From Cryptomeria japonica (taxonomy: Eukaryota; Streptophyta; Pinopsida; Cupressales; Cupressaceae), in contig NC_081409.1 of NCBI RefSeq assembly GCF_030272615.1, forward strand, positions 915,783,340 to 915,847,339: a DNA stretch of 64,000 nucleotides. Direction: 5' to 3'. Below the pieces are notes generated by a model. The model did no database searches, was not told the origin of the DNA, and worked only from the letters and a program-made list of their open reading frames with translations. Positions 1-11,488 of this stretch are shown here, in pieces (the stretch's first letter is position 1; each line of letters opens with the position of its first letter). The position numbers were made by a program, and so were the translations under genes.

Positions 1-1290
1 TTAAAGTAATGATATAGTAAATAGACTATAAATTATCTTCATCAGAGAGAAGTCAAAACTTCAGTATAGCATCCTATGTCATATATTGTGAGTGTCAATG
101 AGATCACAAAGTCTAACGGCTTGTACAGTCCACTTAGTCATAATTCCAGAATATGTAAATATAGATCACTTAAATCGAGTCCACTTTCTTCCAGATATTA
201 ATTAAACAAAGCAACAGGTAACCAAGACCAGCACTTCTATGGTCAAGAGATGAGTCAGCCCCAGACTTGTTGCTCGATCTAGACTTGGTGAAAATATCTC
301 CAGATCGTTGGTGCCAAGTTGTAAGAGACCCTGTAATATAACATCAGGTAGGAGATCAGTTATACAACGTCCATCTCACCAGCACCGAACAAATAGCAGT
401 ATGAAACCAATTGCCCAATTCTTCCCAACTTCAAGAGGGGCTAGTTGACATAGATTTCGGTATTCAGGCATTGCATCATGTCCAAATTTATCTTAGGATT
501 TGGGCAAGTTTTTTGCTGCTTTCTTGTTCCTATTCTCCTTTCAATTTCTTGCAATTTAATAAGCCAATCTGAGAGCTTCTGAATTAAATTGTAAGTTTTG
601 CTGCTCAGTTAAAAGAAATGAGCTAAAATGAATAGAGTAAATGAATCTTGGATGTCGTAGGACAAGGCAAATTAGAGATTCAATGGAAGCTATGAAACAG
701 GGTATGGGCATCCTGTTGATGTGTATTTTGTACACGACCAAACACAGAATAAAATACCTAAACGTACCTTATCCTCTCTTGAATAAAGCCTCTGAATGCT
801 GAAGATGTCGCGGAAAAGGATCAATCAGGATGGCTTCAAGGTTCTTCGTTGTAGGATCTCTACGTGTGGATAAGCACCAGTGGTCGTTGTATATGTTGTT
901 TCTTCAAGGGGCCTTACGTACTTTCCGAGAAAGCTTGTCTGTATTACTCTCTTTTTGACTGCAGGAACAGGATCTTCCTAACACTAACAGATTCTCAAAA
1001 AAATAGCAAAAGATCAAGGTTTCAAGGGATGAATGCTAATCTAATCCTAAGAATGACTGAATGTAGGCTAGACTTGGTAAGATTCTACCAATTTCAGTAT
1101 TGCCAAGAAATTACAACTCTACTGGAATTGATGTGATCTTCTAAAGTGATTCAGTGATTTTCAAATCATCAAGGATATAGATACTGTCATAGAGATACAT
1201 ATCAATATTTCAACAATGATTGAATTTTTTAAGCAATCTCAATATCTCCAGTTGACCACACAAGGCGTCCTTACAATCAGCAAGAAGCTA
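1..1290. other. Intergenic, no gene recognised
   Basis: AT-rich sequence with only short, unconvincing frames. A 90-codon frame at 864-1136 has no recognisable motif. The run at about 685-710 vaguely resembles the PPR phrase seen at 8.7 kb but is too short to call. Confidence 0.4.
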
Positions 1291-1684
1291 GTGGTTTGGA
1301 ACATGAATCTCACCAAAGATCAGGCACAACACTTAGTCCTTCAAACTTAAACTTAAATACTACTTCGACTGAGAATGATTCAAGAAGATAAACAATCATG
1401 AAGATAGCCACAAGTATTGCAATAAAACACCATAACTTCAATATTTTATTGATCTCAAAGCTAAATGGACAACAATTGTTCAAAATTCTTTCTTCACTAC
1501 TCAATCTTGCAACACAATAACTTTCTTCTCTCTAAGCTCTCTCTCTTCTCTAATTTCTAACTATCCTTAAAATGAAAATGAGTGAGGGTATATATAGCAT
1601 CCTCAAATACAATGAATGGCCCAGATCGAAAGAAGATCAATGGCTGAGATTTTGACACCTAAACCCTAATTAGGGTTTGTTACA
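1291..1684 (-). promoter_or_regulatory. Candidate minus-strand promoter or 3' LTR U3 of element E
   Basis: Read on the minus strand, this block starts next to a purine-rich run (1,685-1,697) that could be a polypurine tract. It then has a perfect 18-bp palindrome made of two head-to-head AAACCCTAA teloboxes (1661-1678), a TATATATA-type box (1589-1596) and a CT/GA-rich leader. This order (PPT, U3, TATA, leader) fits the 3' LTR of the minus-strand ORF at 1792-5010. I could not find a matching second LTR, so this may instead be an ordinary promoter-like block. Function is inferred. Confidence 0.3.
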
Positions 1685-1791
1685 AAAAAGGTCCCCATTT
1701 AGATGAACATTATTAAATGCATAGCCAAATATTTAATTGGCACAAATATCGAGGAAACATAGACCAATAGGAATTAAGCTGCCACATCATC

Positions 1792-4700
1792 CTATAACAA
1801 CTTTTCATCTAAAATTTTGTTCCCTTTCATATGCTCTTTTTTAGCATATCCAACGAATCTGGACACAATTCCCTCAATTTCAGCAATGGGAATCTCGGGA
1901 AGATTCTTCATTCGTTCTTCCAAGTGAAGGACTTGATCAAAAGCAGTGAGAAGAGCTGTCTCCCATCCAGATTCAAGTTCTTTGATCTTCTCAATTAGGA
2001 ACATGGTAGTGAACATCTGATCTCGTTGCTCATCTGTGATGATGTTCCCCTCTTTGCAAAAGATGACCTTGATTCTCTCCTCCAACTCTTGGATGTCCAC
2101 ATCTGTCTCAATCTCGATCCGCCTGCCAAGAATGGTACACAATACTTCAAACACCCTATCTTGAATTGGATGGATGATACCTTTAACTTGATTGCATTTG
2201 GTGTTGATGTCCTAAAAAAGGACCTCTTTCATCTGGAGCAGAGCTGACCACTGTAGGAGGTTTTGGGTTCCTCCATCCATTATCTTTTCTTGTGCGAGGA
2301 TCCGTCTTGGTGTTTGCCTTATTACTTGTAGAACAGGAATGATAACATCTCTAGTGTGAGTGAAAGCGGTTACAGTTATCATTAAATTATGGATAACCTC
2401 AAGGACCTAGATAGCTCGATGAACTGTCTTCATCATTCTTGTTGCAAATTCAACGGCTACTGTGTGGGATTTATCAATCCAAGAGCTCATAAGCTAAACC
2501 AAGCTCTTGACCCTTTATGCCTCGCCAACAGATTCAAGAGGGAGTGCCTGTAAAGGAGATACTGCTGGATCCTGACGTCTCAAGGGCTGATTGAGATGAC
2601 TAAAATAGCCTCTCCAAGCACCGACCTCTCTCTCAAGCTTCTTATTCTTTTCCATTTCTTCTTTAAGTTTGTCTTTAAGTGTTTCAAATGAATCGGTTGC
2701 CTCTTCCATTGCTTGTTCGGTGGTAAGTGGACCAAGCTCAAATGTTTCTAAGTCATACTCATCTGCAAGAATCTCACCCTCATATTTGTCCACTACTGGT
2801 GTAGCTATTTGCAATTTCCTGGATCCTGTCTCATCTCGAATTACCTTGGACATTTTTGTGGCCTTCCTCTTTTCTATCACCTCTTGAGAACTCCCTATAA
2901 GGCTTTCTAAATCAAATACATCTTCTTCCTCTTCAACCACAACTACCCTTGTCAGTCTCTCTTTTAACCAATCCGGAATGGCGGATCTTGTTTCCTTTAC
3001 TTGTATTTCTTTAAGCAGTGGTCCATCCTCTCGAAAAGGAGATGTCGCTTCATCATCATTCTTCTCTTCATGTAGCTCATTAGCATCAACTTGGGGAGAT
3101 TGACTCGACGACTGCTGAGGTGTCTATCCCTTCTCTTGCTTGTCATTTTGTACCATGGATTCCATAGACTCATCGATTTCATATACCATCTTCTCCTGAT
3201 TTGCCTTCTTTTCATGTCGAGAAGATGTGCTTGGTGTGTGATCGGGGTTTGCCTTCTGCTTCTTCTTGGTGGATTCTCTTTTCTCAGGTCTTTCTTTCCT
3301 CTTTGAGCCTTTGGAATGAGAAGTATTCTCACTCACGCTTGCTTCGCCTTCTTCTGGTCTTGCCTCCAAAGTGAATGTCATTGATACATTCTGCTCTTTC
3401 AACTTCTGGTGCTGTACATCCACCCATCTGCGAGTGCATGATAAAACAGGAGCCATCAAAACTCTCAAGTCTAAAACCTCGGGCTCATTCCAATCTATCT
3501 TCACTGCTTTGTCTTCCTTCTCATAAGATGACTGGAGGTATCTACCATTATCCTAGGCTTGGTCAGCTACTCTATAAACTTTGCATTTCCTGATGAGATC
3601 TAAGGGTAGCTGGGAATGCATCTTTCTCTTAACTTCTAAATCACTTGGGAGATTCATCCAAAAGTCTTCTACCTGAAACTCATGCTTGTACTTCTTGCCG
3701 ACTATCTCCTCCATATAACCATGAGGATCAAAATTCTCCCGCGAGGCAAAGAATGAGAATGAGTATAAAGATAATTCCTCTCTGCATCCTCCGAGGCTTG
3801 AGTGTTAGGACACACCTCAACTGAATTCCCCAATATGATGGGGCACGGGAATTCCATTTCCATGCTTGTGTCTGGATGCCTTCACATAAGCTGCCAACTA
3901 TCTAGTCACCTCAAGTAGCACTATCTTGTCTGTTGGATATCTCGGCAACATGTAGGGAGGTGAAGGACACCCTTGAATTCTGATGCATGTGAACTTTTGA
4001 AATTGGATGAACCAGGTGCCATACTTCTTTACAAGGTCTTGTGCATCCAGAGATAGTCGATTATGAATCCCACCTTGCAATATCTTAGTAATGTTCATCG
4101 TGAAGGTGTCATTGACTAACTTGTAGTCACTTCTAGGCGGATGATGTAGATGAACATAAGAATCACAAACTCTCATTTCTTCGGGTCCTCTTCCAATCAC
4201 TCCTCGGTGAGGTAGCCCTACATACTCGAAACTCTTGATTAAGGCATATATAACATATGAGCTCATGTGGAATGATTTGGTGGGTCTTAGCCTTCTCAAC
4301 TGCACGTCCAAACAATTGCTAATAATTCTGGCCCAATGAAGCATTCCTTTTCCTTGGACTATCACTTGAATGAAGAAGAACATCCACTTTTCGAAGAAGA
4401 AGGCTTGAGGGGCCCCTGTAACTCGATTGAGCAAAGTTATCAAATCTCTGTACTCCTCCTGGAAATCGATCCTATGTGGCATATTGGGAATCTTGTTCAG
4501 GTGAGGCCGACTTTTGAGCAACCAATTCTTATTGATGAGATTCAGACAAGTATCGAGATCATCTTCATAGATTGACCTGGCTCCTTCTAAGCTTTTGTAA
4601 ATCATGTCCTTATAGTCTGGCAGATGAAGAGCTTCGCTTATGGCTTCCTCTGAAAGGTAAGCCAAGATGTTCTTGTCCTTGGATACGATCGTCCTTGATT

Positions 4701-5010
4701 GTGAGTCATAATGGCGGGCACACTTGATCATCAGCTCATGACATTTGATGGCAGGAGGGAAACCTGCAGCCTTGATGATGCCACTTTCAATTATCCTCTT
4801 CGCAACAGGTGATGGCTTGCCAATGTAGGGGACCTCTCGAAACTTCTTCACGTTGAAGTTGCCTAAGTTGGTGTCTCCGATATTACTCCATTTGGACACG
4901 ATCCTGGTCTCCAATTCGTCATTCTTCTGATCTTCTTTGATGAGAGCCGGGCAACTAGTAGATAATCCGGCCTTTGGAGTTGCCATCTTGACACCTACAC
5001 AACATTTCAA
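1792..5010 (-). pseudogene. Decayed long ORF of unknown repetitive-element protein (element E)
   Basis: One minus-strand reading frame of about 1,073 codons runs from the start at 5010 (a second Met lies 8 codons in) to 1792 without a frameshift. It is broken by nine in-frame stops, six of them TAG. The first 370 residues are free of stops and predicted globular. A phrase near residues 113-128 (AYLSEEAISEALHLP) recalls the gag-like or 'putative plant transposon protein' domain of large plant retroelements, which is weak inference. The middle is charged and low-complexity with Lys/Glu/Ser runs. The C-terminal third is rich in heptad-like Leu/Ile/Glu and probably coiled coil. No zinc knuckle, protease, RT or integrase is visible. 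The long upstream sense-strand leader holds the 167-bp phased array. It is probably the protein of a non-autonomous repetitive element, and a decayed host gene cannot be excluded. Confidence 0.5.
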
Positions 5011-5751
5011 AAGGACTCCTTCATTTCATGATAAATCTAGAATCCTTCATTTCTCAATTAATAAATCAAAAATTCTCAAGTTTTAGACCCTTTCAAAAAA
5101 AATGCTATTAAAACAAGCCTTGACAAGGAATATCAAAACGAGTCCATACCTTCTCTTGAGTACTAAACTCTAAGACCTTTGAAAATGATGCAAGAAAAAT
5201 GGATTTTGCTAGGCAAGGTTTAAATCATAGCCCTTTCTTGGATGAATTACGCCTCCCTTAGCCTCCAAAAGAGCTTCACCCCACTTAGCCTTCAACACTT
5301 AGCAAAATTTCGCCTCCAATTTGCTGGATTTCGCTCCTCAATTTGCTCTTCAATTTCGCACTTAGAAGGAATGAATGAATGATTTGAAATGTGAAGCAAC
5401 ACTCCTTCATTATATAGAGCGCTCACCCTACTCCCTTCAAGGCCGACTTGGCAAAAAAGGGGTAAAAAATAAATAAAATCTCTAAAAAAGGGTGGCCGAC
5501 TTGCCTATAAAGGCAAAACAATTCCCTTGAGCGCTCTTTTAAATTAAAAAAAAATTAATTTTAATCCTCCAAGGTAAAATTTTGATTATTTCAAGGCTTA
5601 AAATTAATTTATTAAATGCAAAATGCTTTTAAATTAATGCAAATTTAAATTTAATTTTCCAAATGTCTCAAATTTAGCAATTTTGGTGATTTAGTGCAAA
5701 CTGGAGAATATCAATTTTTTGATCAAGGTCTCAATGAAGCTTGCTAATGAT
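5011..5751. other. Leader between ORF E and the phased array
   Basis: AT-rich, with A/T runs at 5,460-5,700. The first array core begins at 5752. If ORF E is transcribed from the right this stretch is its 5' leader. No ORF or RNA gene was recognised. Confidence 0.35.
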
Positions 5752-8155
5752 TTCGCCCTGGACCTCCTGAGAGGGTCAGGAGCGATTTTCTCATTTTAGG
5801 TTATAATCCACCTTAGCTTGATTGTTGAACTCTCAACGCAATTTCCAAGATCCATTTCCTTGCACCACTGAGTTACTTCATCAAAATTCTTGAAGGAAAT
5901 AAAGCTCTTAGAGGAATTTCGCCCTAGACCCTCTAGAAGGGTCAGGAGCGACTTTCATAATTTGGCTCAAAATTGACATTTTTCAGAGTTCAAAATCTCT
6001 TCAAGGCATCTCAAATAGATCTTCTGACTGAATTCCAGACTTAGTTCTATCCAACTTAGGAGAAAAAGTGTGATTTTGGTGTTTTTCGCCTTGGACCCTC
6101 TCCAAGGGCTAGAAGCGATTTTTTCTCCTTAGGCTTACTCCTTCATCAACTTCTCTCGAATCTTTCATTCACCGCTAGGTAATGTCCTTCCTCATCCACT
6201 CATTCAAGCTTGTTTTGTTTTTGTAGGGCAAAGTGGAGGTTTTTCAAATTTTCGCCCTAGGCCTTCTGCAAGGGTCAGGAGCGACTTTTCTTCTTCTGGC
6301 CTAGAATCATCAAGTTTTGAAGCAAACCACTACTCATCATGATCTTAAAGGGCATCTTTACCTTAGTGCATCCTTGCCTTAGCAAAATCTTCAAAGAAAT
6401 AGGTATTTTTGTGATTTTTGCCCTGAGCCTTCTGCAAGGGTCAGGAGCGACTTTTGAATTTTAAGTATATTCCTTCATTCTTTTGACTTCAAATCACCTC
6501 TAAGGCATAACACATCGCGTCCTTCTCCTATCCAAGGAAGATATAGCAAGATTTTGTCTTAATTCTACAAAAAAAGGAGAGAACCTTGGAAATTCGCTCT
6601 AGACCCTCTCCAAGGGTCAGGAGCGATTTTGATAATTGCCTTCAAAACTTTCATTCTCAACAATCCTTCTTCACTTCAAGGCAATTCAAACATCATTTCA
6701 AACTCGTGCCTAGGCTTAGCTTTGCTCAAACTTTGGAGGAAAAAATAGGTTTTAGAATTTTTGCCTTGGACCCTCGGGAAGGGTCAGGAGCGATTTTTCC
6801 CTTTTGGGCTTGGTTGCTTCTTGTTGGCCATCCAAATTATCTTCAAAGGGTAAAACATGCCTTTTCACATCCACTCCAACCATAAAAATCATTTTGACCT
6901 TGCAAGAAAAAGGTGTTTTTGAGAATTTTGCTTTGGACCTCCTAAGAGGGTCAGGATCGAATTTTGCAATTTTGACCAAAATGTTTCACTTTTCACCTTG
7001 AAACCTCTTTGCCAAGTAATATTTCATCTTGTACTATGCTATGAATAGGATTTCATGTCCAAGAAAACTCAAAAAAATGCTCTTGAAAGGAATTTCGCCC
7101 TAGACCCTCAGCAAGGGTCAGGAGCGAATTTGCCTTTCTTGGGCAAAACTCCTTCATTCCTTCATCTTCAAACAAGTTTGGGGGCTTCATCATGCTCATT
7201 TCGCCATTCGCTCATGTCTTAAACACCTCAATTTGACCAAACAAGGCCAAAGATGACTCCAATAGAAATTTTCGCCCTGGACCTCCTGAGAGGGTTAGGA
7301 GCAAATTTCTCAATTCATGCTTGTCTCATCATCACTTCAAGTTGATTTCTCCTCTCCAAGGAAGAAAACACTATTCCTCTCTCATCCATACCCAAGCTCG
7401 ACTTGATTTTGCTAGGAAAACAGGTGATTGAAGGAATTTCGCCCTGGACCTTCAGCAAAGGTTAGGAGCGAAATTTAGGTTTTCAACAAAGTCCTTCATC
7501 TTTTCAAGTTGAAACTTTCTCAGGTGGGTAAAGGGAGTTGCTCCTGTTCCATTCATGTTCAAAACTTGATCTTCTTTCACTGAAAAATAAGGAAAATTCA
7601 AAATTTCGCCCTGGGCCCTTAGCAAGGGTCAGGGACGAATTTGCCTTTGTTGCCCAAAATTCATCAATTTTCATGCTTTCAAACCCTCAATTGCATCAAG
7701 TGACGTCCAATCTTCTCTCCGGGAGACCCTGCACAAAACAAGTTAGCCAAAATTAGTGACAAATAAACTTAAACAAAATTTTCACCCTAGACCCTTAGGG
7801 AGGGTCAGGAGCAAATTCTTCATTTCAGGCTAAACTGCTCAAATTTTAAGTTTCAAACCACTTCTCAAGGCAAAGCTAGGTCATTTTCAAGGCCAGGAAC
7901 CAGTTAGCAAGTCCACTCAAAACAAGAAATTGTGTTTAGAATGAAGTTCGCCCTGGACCCTCAGCAAGGATCAGGAGTGAATACCCTATTTCAGGCATCA
8001 TCTTGCTTTCCAAAATTTGATCAAAAACCTCTCCAGGCGAGAACATATAAATTCATCTCAAAACATGTTAAAACTTGGTCAAATTTATGAAGGAAATCCA
8101 GTCTGCAAAGAATTTCGCCCTGGACCCTCTCCAAGGGTCAGGAGCGAATTTGACA
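5752..8155 (-). repeat. Phased array of 15 conserved ~40-bp cores, spacing 166-167 or 176-177 bp
   Basis: Cores begin at 5752, 5918, 6085, 6251, 6417, 6593, 6760, 6927, 7094, 7271, 7438, 7605, 7781, 7947 and 8114. Eleven of the 14 intervals are 166-167 bp and three are 176-177 bp. The core has the plan TTCGCCC-GGACCC-variable loop-GGGTCAGGAGCGAA. It contains a dyad (TTCGC/GCGAA outside, GACCC/GGGTC inside) separated by 4-7 variable bases. Linkers between cores are much less alike but have the same length. The array lies upstream of ORF E on its sense strand, so each core would fold as a hairpin in a transcript. It is clearly a degenerate tandem repeat, and the role of the constant phase is unknown. 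Confidence 0.9.
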
Positions 8156-8593
8156 TTTTCAGGCTCTTGATCCATCTCATTCCCTATTTAACTTAGCCCA
8201 CTAGACTCACTTTCTTCAATGGCCATGCTCAACTGACTCAAACCTGGAAACAAACAAGACTTTACCCCAAAAACCTTCTTTCAATAAAGACCTAACCAGA
8301 GACCTATCTAATTCCCCTGATAGTTATATTTCATTCTAACAATTTCAATTCTTCAGGGAGACAAACAATTTTCCAAAATTTGACTGGACTTAGCTTGAAC
8401 AATACCAAAAAGAACCCCTAAGGATTAGCCCTAATCCAGCTAGCTCAGACAGACCACTCACTCACCCAAAATCCTAAAAGCAGAGAGAAAAACAAGCAAA
8501 GAGAAGGCAAACCAAAAAGACAGAAGAGGGGGTCCCCATTCTAATGGGGCGATGTGTGAAAAGATCACAACACATCCATCAAAGCATAGACAA
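8156..8593. other. Sequence right of the phased array, with a small perfect hairpin
   Basis: No ORF. A perfect 7-bp inverted repeat with a 2-base loop (CCCCATT-ct-AATGGGG) lies at 8534-8549, just left of a sharp change in composition. On the minus strand the stretch is CT-rich and could be the start of the element E transcript. I could not identify a PBS or LTR end here. Confidence 0.3.
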
Positions 8594-8730
8594 AAGCTTT
8601 AGAAACTTTCTAGCAGAGTAAAGCCAGATTCAACAACCGTTGCAAGCAGAGTCCCTGCATGTGATAAAATAGGAGCTTTGGAACAGGGTATGGACATTCA
8701 TAAAAGCATAATAAAGATGGATTTCTGAAT
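8594..8730 (+). pseudogene. PPR protein gene fragment
   Basis: From 8618 an uninterrupted frame reads VKPDSTTVAS, then PACDKIGALEQGMDIHKSI, ending at a stop near 8730. This is the standard linker between two pentatricopeptide repeats in land-plant PLS-class PPR proteins. The preceding KALETF phrase at 8594 is in another frame, so a small indel separates them. PPR proteins bind organellar RNA, but this is only part of one repeat and cannot be functional. It probably shares an origin with the larger PPR pseudogene 1.5 kb to the right. Confidence 0.7.
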
Positions 8731-10082
8731 ATAAATATTCACACAATTTACTTCAAATAATTTGGACACTGTGACATTATTATACACTATGATAACCTGA
8801 CAAGGAAAGCTTTGATTTAACCATCTCCATGTAACCTATATGAAAAACAACTGAGTACCTCTTGTTGCAGTGAGGATAAACCTGATTTTTGAAAACAATA
8901 AAATGGTTTTCCAATACCATGAAGCAATCTTTCAGTGGCTGGCCAGTCATAAAAGCTAGTTTCCATATATTTTGAGTTAGCATTGGATTTAGCTCCAGCC
9001 TTCATATATTAGAAGTTGGTAAGTTCAGAAAGAATGAAATCAGAGAACTTTAAGATAAAACAGAACTCATCTTATGATTATAGATGATAAGCAAAGAGTT
9101 TTGAGGATCACCCCTCTCCATGTGAAAAAATAAGGACGAGAGCTTCCAGCGACAGAGATGTGGATAAAGCAAAGCTCTAACCCAAGAGGGAAAAGTTAAT
9201 CGTTACGTAAAAGAAGCAAAGGCAAAAAGAGATTCATGATGTTCAAAAAGGGAAGACCAACGGAGCAAGTAATTTCCAGGATTTTCCCACAGCAAGGTTA
9301 TGGTGAAGCATAATTTGATAGCATTCCTAAAGAAACGATGCTAGGAGAGATTTTAAAGGGCCGCCGAAAGAACAAATAGAGAGATTCTTGAAATTCTTAT
9401 AATAAACCTTGTCTAAAACACAAATAATGTCACAAAATTTAATGTCTTCAGTCTCAGCATTAAACAAAGAGGACCAGATGACTCAATTTATTATTAATTT
9501 GTTACCCGGAAGAAATGGAACGAATTCTACCTAGAAGTTTTAGTATGTCGGAATAAATGAAACCTTTCTTGGGAATTTGAAGGAAGTAAGTATCCTTCAT
9601 GTAAAAAGGAAATTTGAACAGAGCCACAGATCTTATTAATGTTGGGCATGGGAACGTGAATAAGTAGGAAAACTTTTAAAAAATTACAATTATATGGATT
9701 AAGATAGACATTTAATTTCTATAAAAACTTAAATGAATCAAAATTGGTAGAGCCGTCGGGTGGGTGGGCAGCATTTCAGAAGCTTGTTGTGTGCTGCCCT
9801 GGCTTTTGGCACGTTGGGGTTTTATCAGCTGGAATTATCACCTCGAGAAGCCATCGAGTGATGAAGGAACCAACGAAATCCATGCTCACTGGACTCCATT
9901 TTATGATCTGTATATTTATACTGATTTTCAGGCCGAGACAGGGTTTGCTCAAAACCCTAGCGAAGAGGAGGTTTCACAAAGTAATGTGGAGGAAGCTCCA
10001 GTTGGAGAAAATGAGCATGTACTGGAGGTGGAACACTGTCATTTTGGCAGCATAATGATTCAAAAAGGAACTCACTGAAACC
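8731..10082. other. Intergenic; small overlapping ORFs of uncertain status
   Basis: No recognised domain. Two overlapping plus-strand frames of about 103 codons (9744-10055 and 9764-10078) start close together just before the PPR pseudogene. Neither resembles a known family and there is no promoter evidence. They may be remnants of the PPR gene's 5' region or chance frames. Confidence 0.3.
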
Positions 10083-10640
10083 ATGGATTTTCATATGCTT
10101 CCAAAATGTGGCTTAAACAAGGCACGTGAACTGTTTGACAAAATGCCTCAAAGAGATGTTGTCTCATCGAATCCAATGATCATAAGATTTGTAGAAAATG
10201 GATGTGTTGAAAAGGCTTTTTAAAATTTCAAACAAATGCAATTGGCAGGTATAAAGCCAAATTTCTTAGCGGTGTCCTCCCTGCCTGTGCCAAAATGGGA
10301 ACTCTGGAATAGGGTATGGAAATACATCAAAGCATAATAGTAGGTGGATTTTTGTCAGATGTTTAAATTTGGAAATGCTCTGTTGACATGCATGCAAAAT
10401 GTCGAATCATAGACAGCGTACCTGAAATTGTTTGGCATCTATGCAGAAGCGGTCAGTTGAGTGAGGCTCAAATAGTGAGTAGGTTGATGAAAGAGTAGAA
10501 CTAAAAGATAACTGGATGTAGTTGGATCGAAGGCCATAAAATAGTGCATGCTTTTTGTGTAGGAGACAGATCACATTGAGAAACAATCCAATGATGTTTT
10601 CGAACTGCTATCCCGTAGGGCATTGAAGGATGCCAATGGC
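10083..10640 (+). pseudogene. PPR (PLS/E-class) protein pseudogene
   Basis: The frame from about 10,110 reads GLNKARELFDKMPQRDVVSS, then NGCVEKAF, a stop, and FKQMQLAGIKPN. A shift then leads to VLPACAKMGTLE, a stop, and GMEIHQSIIVGGFLSDV. These are consecutive P- and L-type pentatricopeptide repeats. After a deletion the E-domain signature GCSWIEGHKIVHAFCVGDRSH is split only by normal spacing at about 10,511-10,578. Such proteins act in chloroplasts or mitochondria in RNA editing or processing (family knowledge). At least four stops, several frameshifts and missing repeats show this copy is dead. There is no poly(A) tail or target duplication to suggest a retrocopy. Confidence 0.8.
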
Positions 10641-11341
10641 AGTGCGGTAGAGGATGGCAGTGGAAGATGTCGATGGAGGCTGCCAACTGAGAAAAAAACC
10701 TTCCATCAATTTTCCCGGCGAGTTCTGAAAAATGCCCACTTCATTTCTTGGCCATATCGAGCAAGAAAAATTAATTGCAAATGTAAATTAAAAATACAAA
10801 CAGTCACTGGTCAAGATGCAGACCACCTTGTATAAGCTGTGTCTGATATGGATAAGTCATTTAAATGGTGAATGGACAAGAAAATGTGTGGGCTCTTCAT
10901 TGCTGAATTATAAGAGAATTCAAAACTTCTAGTAGTGAGGACTGTTCTATATATGGCTTAGCAACTAATAACTTGGATGAAACCTATCATAAAACTAATG
11001 ACCTATATGAAATTTGTGATAAAACTAGTAACATGGAGGTAAACGGTGATATATGAATATAATTCTAAATTGATAGGATATGATTATTCATATATACATA
11101 TTAAGTATAATTATGTAATGATTGGGATAAGACATTAGAGTATGAAGTATATGATAACAATTATCTAGATTGTAATATATTGACTATGATCTTGGCTTTA
11201 CTAGGGTTTGTGTCTTTTAATTATCTTTTGTCATCCTTATGAAAAAACAAAGCTTTCATATATGGAAATTTTAATACTTGCATATTTATTATGGGATTTT
11301 AGTTAGTCCATTTTATGTCCTCAAATTGTTTCAACACAATA
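10641..11341. other. Intergenic AT-rich sequence
   Basis: No gene recognised. Short imperfect repeats of the type 'ataaaactagtaac' occur at 10,960-11,040. Confidence 0.35.
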
Positions 11342-11488
11342 CTTCATATTGGTGTTGATAGTTTGATGAATTTTCATAATGGAAACTCCAAACATGTAGA
11401 CATGGAAGTTTCTTTTCAATGTTTTTCATAAGGTGGACACTTTGATTCCCCAATAAAGGAGGTTTTTCCCATCCCTAAGTTTGATAAT
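11342..11488 (+). pseudogene. Left half of a LINE ORF1-like relic split by element A
   Basis: A 49-codon frame with one stop runs straight into the left target-site repeat of element A, ending in VFPIPKFDN. The sequence resuming after element A at 34,703 soon gives a DUF4283-like ORF1 frame. I infer that A inserted into a decayed LINE ORF1. The left half alone has no diagnostic motif, so this part is the weaker half of the call. Confidence 0.35.

Noticed and set aside
685-712. PPR fragment at the left edge (MEAMKQGMGI phrase)
   Set aside because: Only about ten residues and not in a longer repeat context; chance cannot be excluded.
5752-8155. CRISPR-like array, because of regularly spaced short cores
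   Set aside because: Cores are degenerate, linkers are ~125 bp, no cas genes exist and the genome is a plant's.
8780-9005. Minus-strand ORFs of 62-67 codons
   Set aside because: No motif, overlapping frames and no regulatory context.
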